A DNA stretch of 64,000 bases from Ampelocalamus luodianensis (taxonomy: Eukaryota > Streptophyta > Magnoliopsida > Poales > Poaceae). A program made the position numbers and the translations under genes. Every line of letters starts with the position of its first letter. Positions within the stretch are counted from its first letter, which is position 1. The stretch lies in contig CM070639.1 in NCBI GenBank assembly GCA_036346255.1, forward strand, positions 2,676,001 through 2,740,000, in the 5' to 3' direction. Below are positions 34,115-45,839 of the stretch, one piece after another. The notes below the pieces were generated by a model. The model was given only the letters and a program-made list of their open reading frames with translations, was not told the DNA's origin and searched no databases.

Positions 34115-34640
34115 ATGTTGCTACGGAGGGTGTCGGAGTGGGCATAGCCTGCCGTGAGGAGTGTCCGAGTCGTCGATCTCCTCCATGGCGATCTTGATGG
34201 TGGCGGTCATCGCCCGCGTAAGCTGGACCTGGGATGTCAAGCGGGGGTCATCATCTCTGGTGTCGGAAACTACCGAGACACGCTCTCCCTCAGGGAGGTG
34301 CGGGTAGAAGCAGAACGGTGATCTCAGCAGAGATCCTCGCATTTCCAACACAGCGAGTGGAGGCAACGCGCGGCGGCGTCTGAATGGCGCCACGATCGCT
34401 CTGCGAGGTGCCTCGGCCTTGAAGAGATAGGCCGAACTCGCCAACCCCGCGGAGAGATACACTCCATCGCCCGTGATTCGCGGGCCTCGATCCTTGTCAT
34501 CCTTCCCCGGAATATAGGCTGGCGGGGAAAGCCGAGGTACAGCATCAGCTGGCGGAGTATATCCGCGAACCCTTCCTCGTTCTCGCCGTGAACAAGGAGG
34601 TCCCACGGGCCATCTGACAACGGGGTGGCCATCTACAAAA
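34115..34640 (-). pseudogene. Leader ORF of the chromovirus between PBS and gag
   Basis: The element has a 1.46-kb leader between the PBS and the gag ATG. It holds a broken but protein-like reading frame starting near 34632 (pieces: ADILRQLMLYLGFPR, PIFRGRMTRIEARESR) and continuing in a second frame (VSVVSDTRDDDPRLTSQVQL, then TIKIAMEEIDDSDTP) down to about 34120. The switch of frame around 34450-34300 resembles the indel pattern elsewhere in the element. It is not gag-like, I do not recognise it, and its role is unknown. Some large plant gypsy elements carry extra ORFs, so this may be one. Confidence 0.5.
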
Positions 34641-34824
34641 TTTGGAAACAAGAGGAGGTCAGCAACAGGATAAAACTCAAGGGAAGTAAAGATAAGTGCG
34701 AACTAAGAGTGATAAGTAGAAGCAATAAATACTCTATATTTTAGCAAAGCTTTTCTTAATTTTTGAAAATAAGATCCAAGTCCTTAAGGCAATGACCAAT
34801 CTAACTAAGACTCTACGATCGTAT

Positions 34825-34835
34825 GCTCGATACCA
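34825..34835 (-). other. Primer-binding site of the chromovirus
   Basis: Minus-strand TGGTATCGAGC lies a few bases inside the end of the 5' LTR, matching the initiator-Met tRNA-type site TGGTATCAGAGC with one base missing. Confidence 0.8.
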
Positions 34836-34838
34836 CTC

Positions 34839-37651
34839 TTCGGACCGGATTTTTCGACCGAATCCTCAGGAAAATACGTGCTATTCCTGGATCGAGATAG
34901 CACTCACGATACCTTCTTGAATCATTCATACATGGCGTGAACTAAAGTATCATTATTACAATCAACAGAGTGACATAGACCACGCCGGGTCAAGTTTTAC
35001 AACAGGGCGATCAAAGCAAATTGATTACAATACGAACACCGAATACGGTAGCGGAAGCAAAGGGTAGAGCTCATCTCTTCACAGTAAGCGGATCGGGCAA
35101 CTCAGGTAATGATCGATATTACCAAGGACCGGATAATATCGGTTGTGCGCAAGTACCAACGAGTCAACTTAGACTGCGCCGAGGCCTAGACTACGATCCT
35201 AGACTACTCTTCATCGTTCCCTTGCCCATCAACTCGGATCCTCGTAGTAAGCATAGTCTCCTCCATCGGCGTCATCCAAGGGTTTGGGAGAGCGAGGATG
35301 AGCACAACTACAGTGCTCGCGAGCCAATACACAATGCAATGATATACATGCAAGGCTTACAAGGATGGCTCGGTTCTTTTATTTATAAAGCAATACTTTC
35401 AAATATCATAAGTACAAATTCCTAGCACTTAGCATTTTTAACAAATTTCATTTTTGTTAAAGAGAGTAATTGCGCAATATTTGATATCGTGAGAGAATCC
35501 TCCTTGAAACTCTACTGATGTTTATTTTGATTGGAGCTACCTCAATTATTAACCTGTTGAGTCCGAAAACTCGGGAAAAATCCAATCTCGGGGCTAGGAG
35601 AGCCCTCCACAATTTTCATACCACCCACAAAGGAATTTTTAAATAGAACTAACTCAAGTTAAGTTCCCATGTCCGCTTTGACCGTGAGGCACTACTGCTT
35701 TAAATGCTTTATAAACTCGCAGAGATTGTACACTTTACCCACAAGAGACAATTAACTCGTTGCCTTACACGATTCCAGTAGTCGTGTAGTCGAGAGGTTG
35801 TCACAATAACTTTTCAACTACCTCGTCCTTTCCATCATCTCACCCATATGGGGTTACGCCCATATATTCGCGAGGATGTTGTACGCGGCGCTGGATGTAC
35901 CGCACGACGCTGGCAACTTCACCTCATATCGGTGTCCCCGCTAAGTTGGATGTACCGCAAGCTTGCGCGTGCCATTTATCCACCAGTGAGATGACTTTCG
36001 TGATTCGATAAATTTACTAAGCCAAGTCGCGGTTTGTCGCAGACTTGTGGTCGCATTTGTTTTACGGGAGGTCGTGACAAGATTAAGTCCTTAGGAGTTA
36101 TCTGGCGGTTCATTCCACATCCCATCCACAAGATGACATTCCGTGGGCTACATTAGCACCCATTGTCATACCATCCACCTCTCCATCCACCCGGATATGG
36201 TAATAGCAATTTTAGGGTTTTGAGAAGCAAACACAACAATTCAACCATCTCAGCCATTTACCCGTAATGACTGCCCAAATCATTTTATGTTTGAAAGGAT
36301 GATGATTGGGACGGTTTAATGTCCCGGTACTTAAGCAAGGCTAGCATGTCGCTTAAGTACAACCTATAGCTAGTATTACCATATAGTTACTAGGGTGACA
36401 ATGGTTAAGGGATTCAAGTTGTCAAGGATGGCATAATAATTAATTATTCAACAAATGGGTAATTAACTACCTTAAGCTTTAACATACATTTATTTAAAGA
36501 ATTAAAGCATGCAATTTGCTATTTTAAAAGAATATAATTTGCATAAAATGTAGGCTCAATATGATCAAAGTATTGACTCGCCTTGGTTGTAGGGAGAGAG
36601 TCCGTAGTCTTGTCCTTGATCGACGTGGAGGTCTCCGCGTCTCCAAATCTACGCGCAAGTACCAAGCAAAATAAGCGACAAGCAACGAGCAATTAAATAC
36701 ACAAGAATACACAAATGAACTCCAAATTGAACAAGACCTATGCCATTAGCAAGATCTTGATTTTAGAAATTTTTAGAAATTTATTTTACAATTTTTGGAG
36801 TTGAAATGAGGGAGTTATTAATTTTTGAAGTCTAACTTTTGAATTAAAATAGAAAAAGGAAAAGAAATCAAACAAATAAAAGAAAAGTGTCATGCCCAAA
36901 ACCACGAAGCGGCCCACCACGCCAAAATCAGAGGGGAGGGGAGGCGGAGACGCGCCCAGAGGCGGGCGGCCCACTGAGTCGGCTAAGAGAGGGGATTCGG
37001 GCGGGCGAGAAGAGGGGAAGAGGAAAGGCGGCGGCGTGGGGCGCGCGGGAGGCGGCGCGTGGCGGCGACCGGGAGGAGGGAAAGGGCGACGGTGGCGGCA
37101 ATGAGAGGTCCCGAGGCTCATGGCGCGACGCAAGGAGGAAATAGAGGGCGACATCGTGATGAAGACGACAACGACGACGACGGAGGGCGCGCGGCGCGGG
37201 AAGAGGATGGAGGTCCGAGGCGCGGGCGGTAGGGCTCACCGGCGGCGGTGCGATGGCGATGAGGAGGAGCGGCGACCGACGGCGGCGAAGGTAAGGGCTT
37301 CGGCTTCTTCTCCTTCTTCCTTTTTCTTGCTCTTCTTCCTCTCTTCTTCTTGCTTGTGGGGATTTACGGAGAGGAGGAGGAGGGAGGAAGGGAGGCGCCG
37401 GGCTTTAAGGCCGGGAGGAGCTCGGGAGAAGGGGTGTCCGGCGAGCGAAGGGCGGCGTGCGGGCCGGGGAATGATGGCGGCGGGAGGCGTGCGGGAGGTT
37501 GCGGCGAGGAGCAGCGGTGGCGTGCACGACGGCAACGCGACGCACGCCGAGCGCGGGAAGGGAAGGAGGAGGGGGTGTCCGGTCCGGCGAGGGAGAAACG
37601 AAGGGGGGGTCCGGGCCGGCGGGGAGAAGGACGGGGAAAAGGGGCGCTACA
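34839..37651 (-). repeat. 5' LTR of the chromovirus
   Basis: About 2.81 kb, near-copy of 26053-28879. Minus-strand start TGTAGCGCCCC; its end abuts the PBS. Differences from the 3' copy are dominated by small indels in both directions rather than substitutions. Confidence 0.9.
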
Positions 37652-39314
37652 TTGATCCTGCTATCTTATTATTGTACTTCTTTTCGCAAAATGTATTATG
37701 TATGCATGTATGTTTGATTAAAATTGCTATGTTCGGGGTTAACAGCAGTCGTAATCCTACTCGATGCATGAACCTCCTCAAAACATTGATATTTTTACTG
37801 TTGTAGCCATTAGGTTATGGTATAGACAATAGATGATGTTAATTTCGGGATTTTTTTAGTGTGAGTATCACACAATTGCTTAGTCTTTACTAAAATTTGC
37901 TAAAAAGATGACATGATGAACATGAAATTGGGAGTTTTTAAAATGATGGTCCAGAGGGGTTTACTTCTGTTATTTTGTATAAAAATAAAAATAAAAAACT
38001 TAGTTTCCGAAGCGAGCGAATTATATTATATTCTGAGAAGTATAAGAGGTGTATCTCACAAGTAGATAGGGGAGATTCTCGCCCGGGTCAATTAAAGACC
38101 GAACGCCAGCAAGTCATATCTAAGCCTAAGCGTACAACCACATGTGCCGGTATGGGACGGCATTAGCTAATTAAGTCATCAAAAACTAGCCTTGTATGTT
38201 GATAAACCGTAGTAGTGCGAGCATGTGTGATTGCTCGAAGGGGCTCCCATCACCGAGGCGTTAGGAACAAAGCCTTCCGACACAACGGTGAATGCCTCAC
38301 TGAGATGGGAGTGTACCCGAGTGAAGTGAGGGTGTTCATTCACCAGGCTAGTGCAAGGTTAGGACTAAGTGATGTAAAGGCTTCGACACGTACTCTACAC
38401 TATTTGCCAAAGGTAGTGAGCGGTAGCATCGACGGATACCGAACAAACTAGAAAATTTGTGTGCTGTGGGTAAAGTTGTACACATATGTAGAGTGTAAAT
38501 CTATTTAAATAGCTGTGCTCGCGGTCATAAGCGTGCTTAGTGCAGTCTTAATGGGTATAGTCTTGATTTTCATAAAAACAGTTTCATTGGAAAATATGGG
38601 AAATGGTTTGTCGGTTTATATTTGAGTTGTGTGTCATGTCTATGGCTGAAAACAAGATGTTGCTCACAGTCGAGGAGGGTTACGAGTTATTATTTATTCA
38701 ATTACTTACTTGTGTCCTTTATTTATTTAACTGCTCTTTAAATTTTTGTTACAAAATACTATGTATTGATATGACAAATAAAATTTGCTTAATGCTGAAA
38801 ACAACTTGTTGCATAGAGCCATATTCTTTGATAAGTCTTGCATTTATAATATGTTGCGATACACTACAAGTCTTGCTGAGTACGCAATGTATTCAATCTT
38901 GCGTAAATTATTGTTCAAACTTAGAGGATAAGCCTACGCCGGACGACGTTTTCTTCGCACCCGGTACGGAGGATTCGGTGACGGATCTTTCTAGGACTTG
39001 TCTCTTGTCGATTGCATGATGGTTCGGATGGGCATACCGATGGACCATTTTGGTTTATTTAATATGCTTTCTACTGCACTCTGTTGATACTTGAGTTTTA
39101 TTTGGCCGGTCGGCCCTTTTCATGTAAACTCTGTAATCGACTAAGTTATGTATCATATTTGTTTTATTTTATATGTATGAATGTATGGATATGATTATCA
39201 AGGTTGTGGATGTGTGTACTAGTCATTGATTATGAGACTAGTAAGGTACATACACAAGAGCTTCGGTATTCAAAGCCTAAGGTACGATAGATTTTGTATA
39301 TATTACGCGTGACA
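37652..39314 (+). mobile_element. Gypsy solo LTR, right part
   Basis: Continuation of the LTR left at 26052. It begins with the TTGAT target duplication of the inserted chromovirus and runs through LTR-like text (TGTATGCATGTATG; GAGTGTACCCGAGTG). Its most likely end is TATTACGCGTGACA at 39301-39314, a common gypsy LTR terminus. The exact end is uncertain because no outer target duplication was found. Frames at 38215-39019 carry no recognisable domain. Confidence 0.5.
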
Positions 39315-39954
39315 CCTTGCATAACCAAACCATACGATGTTTGGAAACAAGTTGATTGATTTGTAAAGCTCAAATTAAATAATGTTTGCCTCGTACCGTG
39401 TATACACACCCATGGCTGCCCTGGAGATAAGACACGGGAGCCATGAATGCTCCATTTATTGAATTTGTTAACAGATGCATACAAGCAACAAGACAACACA
39501 GTTGTGTAGCATATCTCTGACTTTTCCCACACGAAATATCCTTAGCACACAAGATTGTGATGTACATATGATTGATGCAAGGTAAAAGGACAGTAAACTT
39601 TAACTTAAAACCTGTTTTTTACTTACCAAACTCCAATACTTTCACATTAGCTACTCCAATAAAGAACCCATTTATTTAGTTTATCTTGGAAAAGAATATT
39701 GTACTTTTTATAAAAAAACATTGATCACGGTTTTCATTGCATTGGTTCCTTGTAATGCTCTCTAACTTAGGCTCGAAACAATCTAGTGTTTGACACGTTG
39801 GAAAACTTGGTTCCCGTATGTTAGACTCTGCATGCCAATTTACAGTACCCTCACCAAACTTAAAGTGACCCATTTGACAATTAACTATAGTAAGAGCTGT
39901 CAGTGTTTGCACTATCAAATTTAGTTGCCTGCATACAGTGGCAGCATTAGGCAT

Positions 39955-40790
39955 CAGTAGCACGAAAATGTGAGTTTTTGGCAGCCCTAATAGCAATTTT
40001 TGTTCTCTTCCTACGTCAATGTCAAAAATAGCATCCTCCATCGTGCCCCAGAGAACCGGACTCCCCACCGTGCGTCACGTGTGAAATCCAGGCTCCCGAG
40101 ACACAGATCAGGCCGAGTCTGACCCTTAAAGTCGATGGACGATACATGTGAAACATTATTTGATGTCGCGGCAGCGGACAGTAGTACACCATCACCGGTC
40201 GCAATGTACTACTGTCCATCGCCGTGTCTGGTGACGGTGTACTACTGCCCGCCGTCGCGTCGTCAAATAATGATTCACATGCACCGTCCACTGACTCACT
40301 GAGGGCTGCAAAGGGTGGCGATGACGACGGTTAATTGACACCCATGTTTGAAGCTGCGTGTGCTATGTTGCACCGTGATTTCATGTGAAAAAATATGTGA
40401 ATTTTTTTCGGTACATGTGATAATACATTTGAAGCTGTAAGTGTGCGGTAAAAAAAGGAAAAATCAAAGAATTTTTTTAAAAAGTTTTAAACAGTGTCAA
40501 AAAAATATTTTTAAATCCACTTTTCACTCCCTCTCACACATCTCGTGCCAATTCCGTGCTAGGGAGGCACAAACTCCCCCTCTGTCGTGCCCTTAGGGCC
40601 GGACTAGACCTGCTCCGGTGCACCAGGGGCCTGAATTTCACACATGGCGCGTCTGGCCCCTGGGGCATGGTGGAAGATGCTATTTTTGGTATTGACATAG
40701 GGAGATGACAAAAATTGATATTAGCGTTGTAAATAATGCTATATGAGCCAAAAACTTGAAAATGTGGCTGAAAGAGAACATACGCACACG
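39955..40790. mobile_element. Inverted-repeat element (MULE- or MITE-like)
   Basis: The left side (about 39955-40048) and right side (about 40665-40765) are inverted copies of each other: left TCAAAAATAGCATCCTCCAT and CAATTTTTGTTCTCTTCC, right the reverse complement with CAAAAATAGCATCTTCCACC and CAATTTTTGTCATCTCCC. The arms are about 90 bp at roughly 75-80% identity. No transposase lies between them, but a strong hairpin does (40137-40289). Outer ends and target duplication were not resolved. Confidence 0.5.
40137..40289. repeat. Long hairpin, 60-bp arms
   Basis: Arm 40137-40197 pairs with arm 40230-40289 in about 85-90% of positions, with a 32-nt loop. Paired blocks include CATTATTTGA with its complement, and CAGTAGTACACC with GGTGTACTACTG. 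The loop contains another copy of GTACTACTGTCC. A transcript from either strand would fold into a long imperfect stem. Confidence 0.85.
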
Positions 40791-41122
40791 CGGAATTAGG
40801 GGCATAAACAATGTAGCTAATAATTATTTTCACAAGTACCTCTCAACATGGTCGTTTTCTTCTTGGTATATGTATGAGGTTAAAGCAACTGATTTATTAA
40901 AGCTAACAATTTTAAGCTTTCTTTTAAGAACAATTTACGAATCAATTAATACATGTAGATTAGCTCAAAATTTTGAAGTATCTTGCTAAGTACATAGCTC
41001 TTCTTCGGTTCATATCCTAAGGATGGACTTAATTATATGATGGTCAATTAATATTCGGAACGCAGGAATTTCCCAGGAGTCACTATAATTCCCGCAGGAA
41101 TCCTAGGAAATTTCCTCGTTCT

Positions 41123-42074
41123 AGTTGGTACCTTAGTCGACCGTAAAAACTATAGCAAAGTTTGGTGAAAACTGACCAGCCAATAACATTTGTTGACGGG
41201 GCTAAAAAAAGTTAATTGCATCACAAATTGTAGCACCGAATCGAAGATTTTCCTAAGGAGGGGTGATGTGCCCTAGTATTCGGGTGCAAACGGAGCGGAT
41301 AATTTTCGTCCGATCGATCGACTAAAAGCTCATGGAGCGAACATGAGATGTAGAATTGGGTATCCGATACTATTCATGCCCGACTTTAAGGAGCCTAAGC
41401 AAAAAGAGATATGATGGGTTCATTGCATTTGGACAATTATTGAAAGAGATATGCATTTTCTAATTTAGAAGATACATAAGACATCATTTTATTAGCTAAC
41501 AGATTTTTGCTACAGAGACATGGATGAAGCTAATTTTATCAAATAGATTGGTGATATTCGTCCGAGTGAGTGATGGTATGTATTTGTATGTCAAGTGGTA
41601 TGAGGAAAATCATTGTCGATCGGCGGCGGCGCGAGCCGATGGTTTGTGACTTCACTTAGAAACAAGATGACTAGTTTGACTTGGCCATTTGAAATAGCAA
41701 ATAAAATCTAAAATTGTGAAATAATTCAGGAGGTAGATAGGATGATAGGTGGGTTTTTATTTCTCCTCAAAATTTTACATTTGAAATTAGGGTATTATAA
41801 GTTGGTACCTTAGTCGTAGTAAAAACTATAGCAAAGTTTGGTAAAACCGACCACCAATAACATTTGTTGACGGGCTAAAAAGTTAGTTGCATCACAATTG
41901 TAGCACCGAATCGAAGATTTGCCTAAGGAGGGTGGTGTGCTTAGTATTCGGGGTGCAAACGGAGCGGATAATTTTCGTCCGATCGATCGACTGAAAGCTC
42001 ATGGAGCGAACATGAGATGTAGAATTGGGTATCCGATACTATTCATGCCCGACTTTAAGGAAAAAAGAGATATG
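41123..42074. repeat. Direct repeat of about 280 bp, 2 copies
   Basis: Copies 41123-41413 and 41800-42074 both begin AGTTGGTACCTTAGTCG and share long identical tracts (CGATCGATCGACT-AAAGCTC; GGGTATCCGATACTATTC). The spacer is about 390 bp. Most differences are missing bases in the second copy. A shorter, weaker third similarity may lie near 42250-42300. No coding capacity was seen. Confidence 0.85.
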
Positions 42075-42611
42075 TCCGTATGTAGGCATAGGATAGAAAC
42101 AAGATGACAGATAGGTGGGTTGCTGCATCTGAGTAGGCATAGGATACTGAGTATTTTTTTCATTCGACATTCAACAATTGGTTTTTCCGTGTTCGCTCTG
42201 ATTGCACTTCTACCGTCAATGTCCTGTGTAAGGTGCAAAAAAAAAAGCATGGAGAATTTCCATCCAACCGACCGTCCGAAGACTCGTGGGGTAAATACGG
42301 AACGAAGAAAGAAAAAAAACAAAATATTATATAAGACAGCCGACATATATTCCTATCCGCTCCGATTACACACCTAACTAACTAGGATTAGTCCGTGACA
42401 AAGTTATGCATAACCAAACAGAGCCTCGATTAGCCTGGACGGATGGGGCGGCAACACGTGTAGTGCAGCCCGCCGCCCTCCTGAGACTTGAGTTGTACGC
42501 CGAGGTGATAAAAGCAAAGCTGGTACCATACCGGGCGTTGGCTTCACTTTTCCTGACAGATAAACCTCAATCAAGGAGCCTGGCCATGCCTCCCTCTACC
42601 GAGGCAAACAT

Positions 42612-42695
42612 GCGTTGCAACACTGCGTATTTTATTGTTCAGAGAACAGGCACGCATTGCAACACTGCGTATTTTATTGTTCAGAGAAGAGGCAT
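42612..42695. repeat. 42-bp tandem repeat, 2 copies
   Basis: Units 42612-42653 and 42654-42695 share TTGCAACACTGCGTATTTTA and TTGTTCAGAGAA, differing at three or four positions. A (GATCGA)n microsatellite follows at 42718-42740. Confidence 0.9.
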
Positions 42696-42740
42696 GAACG
42701 TTTGGCTTCTTCCATTGGATCGAGATCGAGATCGAGAGAG

Positions 42741-45230
42741 AGGGGGGTTAAATATATCAAACGGAAAAATAAAAAAGGTTTCCCCAAAGTGAATTACAAA
42801 CAACTTAGGTGTAAGAATTGCTGGCGTACACTAGTCTTGCTTGCAGATCCAGGTTTAATGTTTGCACTATCAGAAGTCCGGATACGACCTAAATTACAGG
42901 TCGACCAGGACTTGTAGGATGGCAAGGTAACTATGTATCCAAACAAAAGAGTAGCTGATTGCATGATGGCAAGGCAACTATGCATCTACCAGTCAATGCG
43001 GGCATTCTACGTACAATATATCTAGCAAAGTATCTTATGATACTTTGAAAAAAATCGTCAGGCCTAGTAGGCTGTTTCAGAGTTAATTAGTATTTACTTC
43101 ATTGCAAATATATACCAAAAATTGGCAATTGACACTGTCAGTTGCTAGCTAAATGCATACCGACATCACCATACACATACGTATCCTTCAGTGCAGGGAA
43201 TTAATCCGTACGGAGTACCACAAATTGCAAAGGTAGCAATAAGCTTGCAATGCCTTTTTCGCCGGTTAAGTACACATAACTGCCATCGTTTTCAGATGCA
43301 AAAGAGACACCCCTAATGACAGTTGCATGGGCTCAACCTGACAGAAGGCTGTATTTAACCAGTGGCTGGAGAAAATGCCCGGCTGATGAAGAAATAATCC
43401 AAACCACTAATTAACATGGCAACAACAATAATATATATGCAATTATAAATTAATTATTATTGCTTCGGCCGGTCTCCCTCCAATCCATCGATCCTTTCCC
43501 GGTACTGTTCTTTTCTCCGAACAGTGGAGTACTGTGATTAATTTTCCTCACAAAAAAGTACTGTAATTAATTCTCTTGCAACGTCCACGTATAGTAACAT
43601 ATGAATTGTAGCGATTGATCTGAACATGTTTTGGTAGAGAGAATGGCACGATTTTGTGCCTCATTTGTCCCTTAATTTTCTCTCTTTGCCAAGGCAGAGG
43701 TCCATGCACTTCATCGATCGTCACATCGTTTGTGCACTAAGCTAAAAAGATTTCTTCCCTGATATTCCGTAAATAAAATAAAATCTGTCCTAATAAAGGC
43801 CCTAGCTGAAGAACAGCAAACAACATGATGCTGCCTGTGAATCTCCAGAGAAGTCCAGAAATAATATATGCGACGTACAAATTAATCAATGAGTAGTGCT
43901 CCTGTGCATCACCCTCCCAATACAAGCTGCGCAAATCTTGAAGCAAGGGAAGGGGTAAGTAATCACCATCCACCCTTCATTCATGGTTTAATATTTATAC
44001 AACTTTTAAATAGCATGCATAGAAGCACCTCCCTTAATCAATACGAAAGCTATACATGCATGGCCCAGGTGCCCAACCAAGCACGAAATCTTATCAGTTA
44101 ATATGATAGTAACTTTTGTCTTCTTTTCCCATTGTCTTTTGAGTTGTAGTCTGCCAGATAACTCACTCCCCCCCCAAGCAAATTGAATTTGAACTTGAAA
44201 TTTTAAATGGAGTATACTAAATTAAGAACTGCCTTCACAATTTTCCAGGATTATGGTTAATGTGCATGTTTGATCCAATGATTGTACTACTAATTTTGAT
44301 GCAATGATGGCAATCCAATGATTGTACTAGTAATTTTGTCACTAAACAAGAAAAAATAAAGGCAGTGTGTGCATGTTTTTGGGACGCGTGGCAAGGAGAG
44401 GCCGGGCCCCACTCCGACAGGATGCGATTAAAAAGGGTAATGATGTTAGAGGTGTCTGGAAAGCCTTAACAGCCATAGGCTCATGCATGCATCATTTCAC
44501 TCATCATATAATTCATCAATCATCCTACTTCAATTTCAGATGTAACTAGAATGACCTAGAGTGTATAGTACATGGAGTGTATGTTGAATGCACACAAAAC
44601 ACGTATTTGTACAAGAACCGAGCGCTTGCTTGGTTAGTTTGCTCGCTCGGTGAGCGAGTGACTGGCCTGCCTTCGAACCCAGACGTCTCATCTATCGGGT
44701 ATTTCCTTCAGAAATAGTATATGTACACGTAAGTGCGTTCAGTGATGGTGCGTTCAATGGTCAAACTGTATGCCCACGTTTCGTAGGGTTTTAACCTCTA
44801 CTCTTTATATTATACGTGTATTTAGCACGTACATGTGGATGTGCGTGCTTGAATGCCTCCACATGTACTTAAAAAAGCATGTATTTGTATGGAGCAGAGA
44901 GCGCTGCTGTACGAATGAACGAAAGTTTGACAAATCAATATCGACAGGCGAGCCTGTTGTATGCTCAGGATTCATGGGCGTTCTATGGAATATTCGCGGC
45001 GATTTTGTTTTCTTCTTTGCTAAGAGGAAAACTATTGCAGAAGCTTTGGAAATAAGTGTACGGATATTGAGTGAGATAAAACACAAAGGCTTTTGCTAGT
45101 TTTCAGTCGTCTGAAATTTTTTTAAAACTCAGTCACCTACAATTGCACAATACTAAACTTAAAATTGAATTACAAAGTGATGTGCAATTTTAGCACAGTT
45201 TTACTGTAACTTTTAGTTCTATTTGTTTTT
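42741..45230. other. Spacer, no supported gene
   Basis: AT-rich DNA. A 40-bp-spaced direct repeat of TCCAATGATTGTACTA with TAATTTTG lies at 44275-44338. Minus-strand frame 43737-43973 has hydrophobic stretches but no start context or homology I can name. Confidence 0.4.
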
Positions 45231-45395
45231 GTATTTGTAGGTTTCACCTAGATTTACTTTTATCTAGTTTAGAATTTTTTTGCTTTGTTTTTGTATTATA
45301 GGGTTTACCTAAATTTACTTTTGCTTAGTTTAGATTTTTTTTTATTTCCAGGATTTACCTAAATTTACTTTTGTCTAATTTAGAATTTTTCAACA
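45231..45395. repeat. About 60-bp tandem repeat, 3 copies
   Basis: Three units of TTTACCTAAATTTACTTTTG followed by a TAGTTTAGAATTTTTTT-like run, AT-rich, with variable T-run lengths. Confidence 0.8.
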
Positions 45396-45839
45396 GAAAA
45401 AAAACAGAAATCATTGGATAGTAATCCAACGCACCGAAGAAAACAACTTGTTTTTTTTTGAAAAAAAAAATCAATCAACTGTAGCTTAGTCGCCCCAAAC
45501 ACTAATTATCGAGAATTCAGAGCCGCAAGAGTCATGCCCTAGCTCATTTTACTGCACCTGTCAAGTACAAGTACACCCAATAACCATGTACTGTACTGGT
45601 CTTGGTGCCCAACCGTCTCAAGGGGAACTTGCGTATTTGCCATTCCGGGTAGAAGAAGGCTAAATTGGCTCGGCAGTAGTACACAACGAAGGTAGTATAG
45701 TATTTGCCGCCATTAACAAAGCTCGAGGTTAACGGCATGCAGCCAGCGGTCGATCGAATGATCTCACTGGGTCCCAATTCTCACACAAGTACATGTGCAG
45801 ATCACTGTACGCACGTACACCGATTAAAAGCCCTTGATC

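Larger units (their letters stand above)
26053..37651 (-). mobile_element. Complete chromovirus-type Ty3/gypsy retrotransposon
   Basis: An 11.6-kb element on the minus strand with two long LTRs, a primer-binding site, gag-pol with a C-terminal chromodomain, and perfect flanking 5-bp target duplications TTGAT (26048-26052 and 37652-37656). It sits inside another gypsy LTR. The coding region is broken by many small frameshifts. The chromodomain-like block after integrase places it among chromoviruses, probably the Tekay/RIRE3 group. Target duplication and overall structure are intact, so the insertion appears fairly recent. Confidence 0.92.

Noticed and set aside
33678..34197. Overlapping Arg/Ala-rich frames on both strands between the leader ORF and gag
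   Set aside because: Mutually overlapping GC-rich readings; only the 34115-34640 frame looked protein-like.
43737..43973. Minus-strand 78-codon frame with hydrophobic stretches
   Set aside because: No recognisable family, no promoter or splice context; AT-rich DNA readily yields hydrophobic frames.
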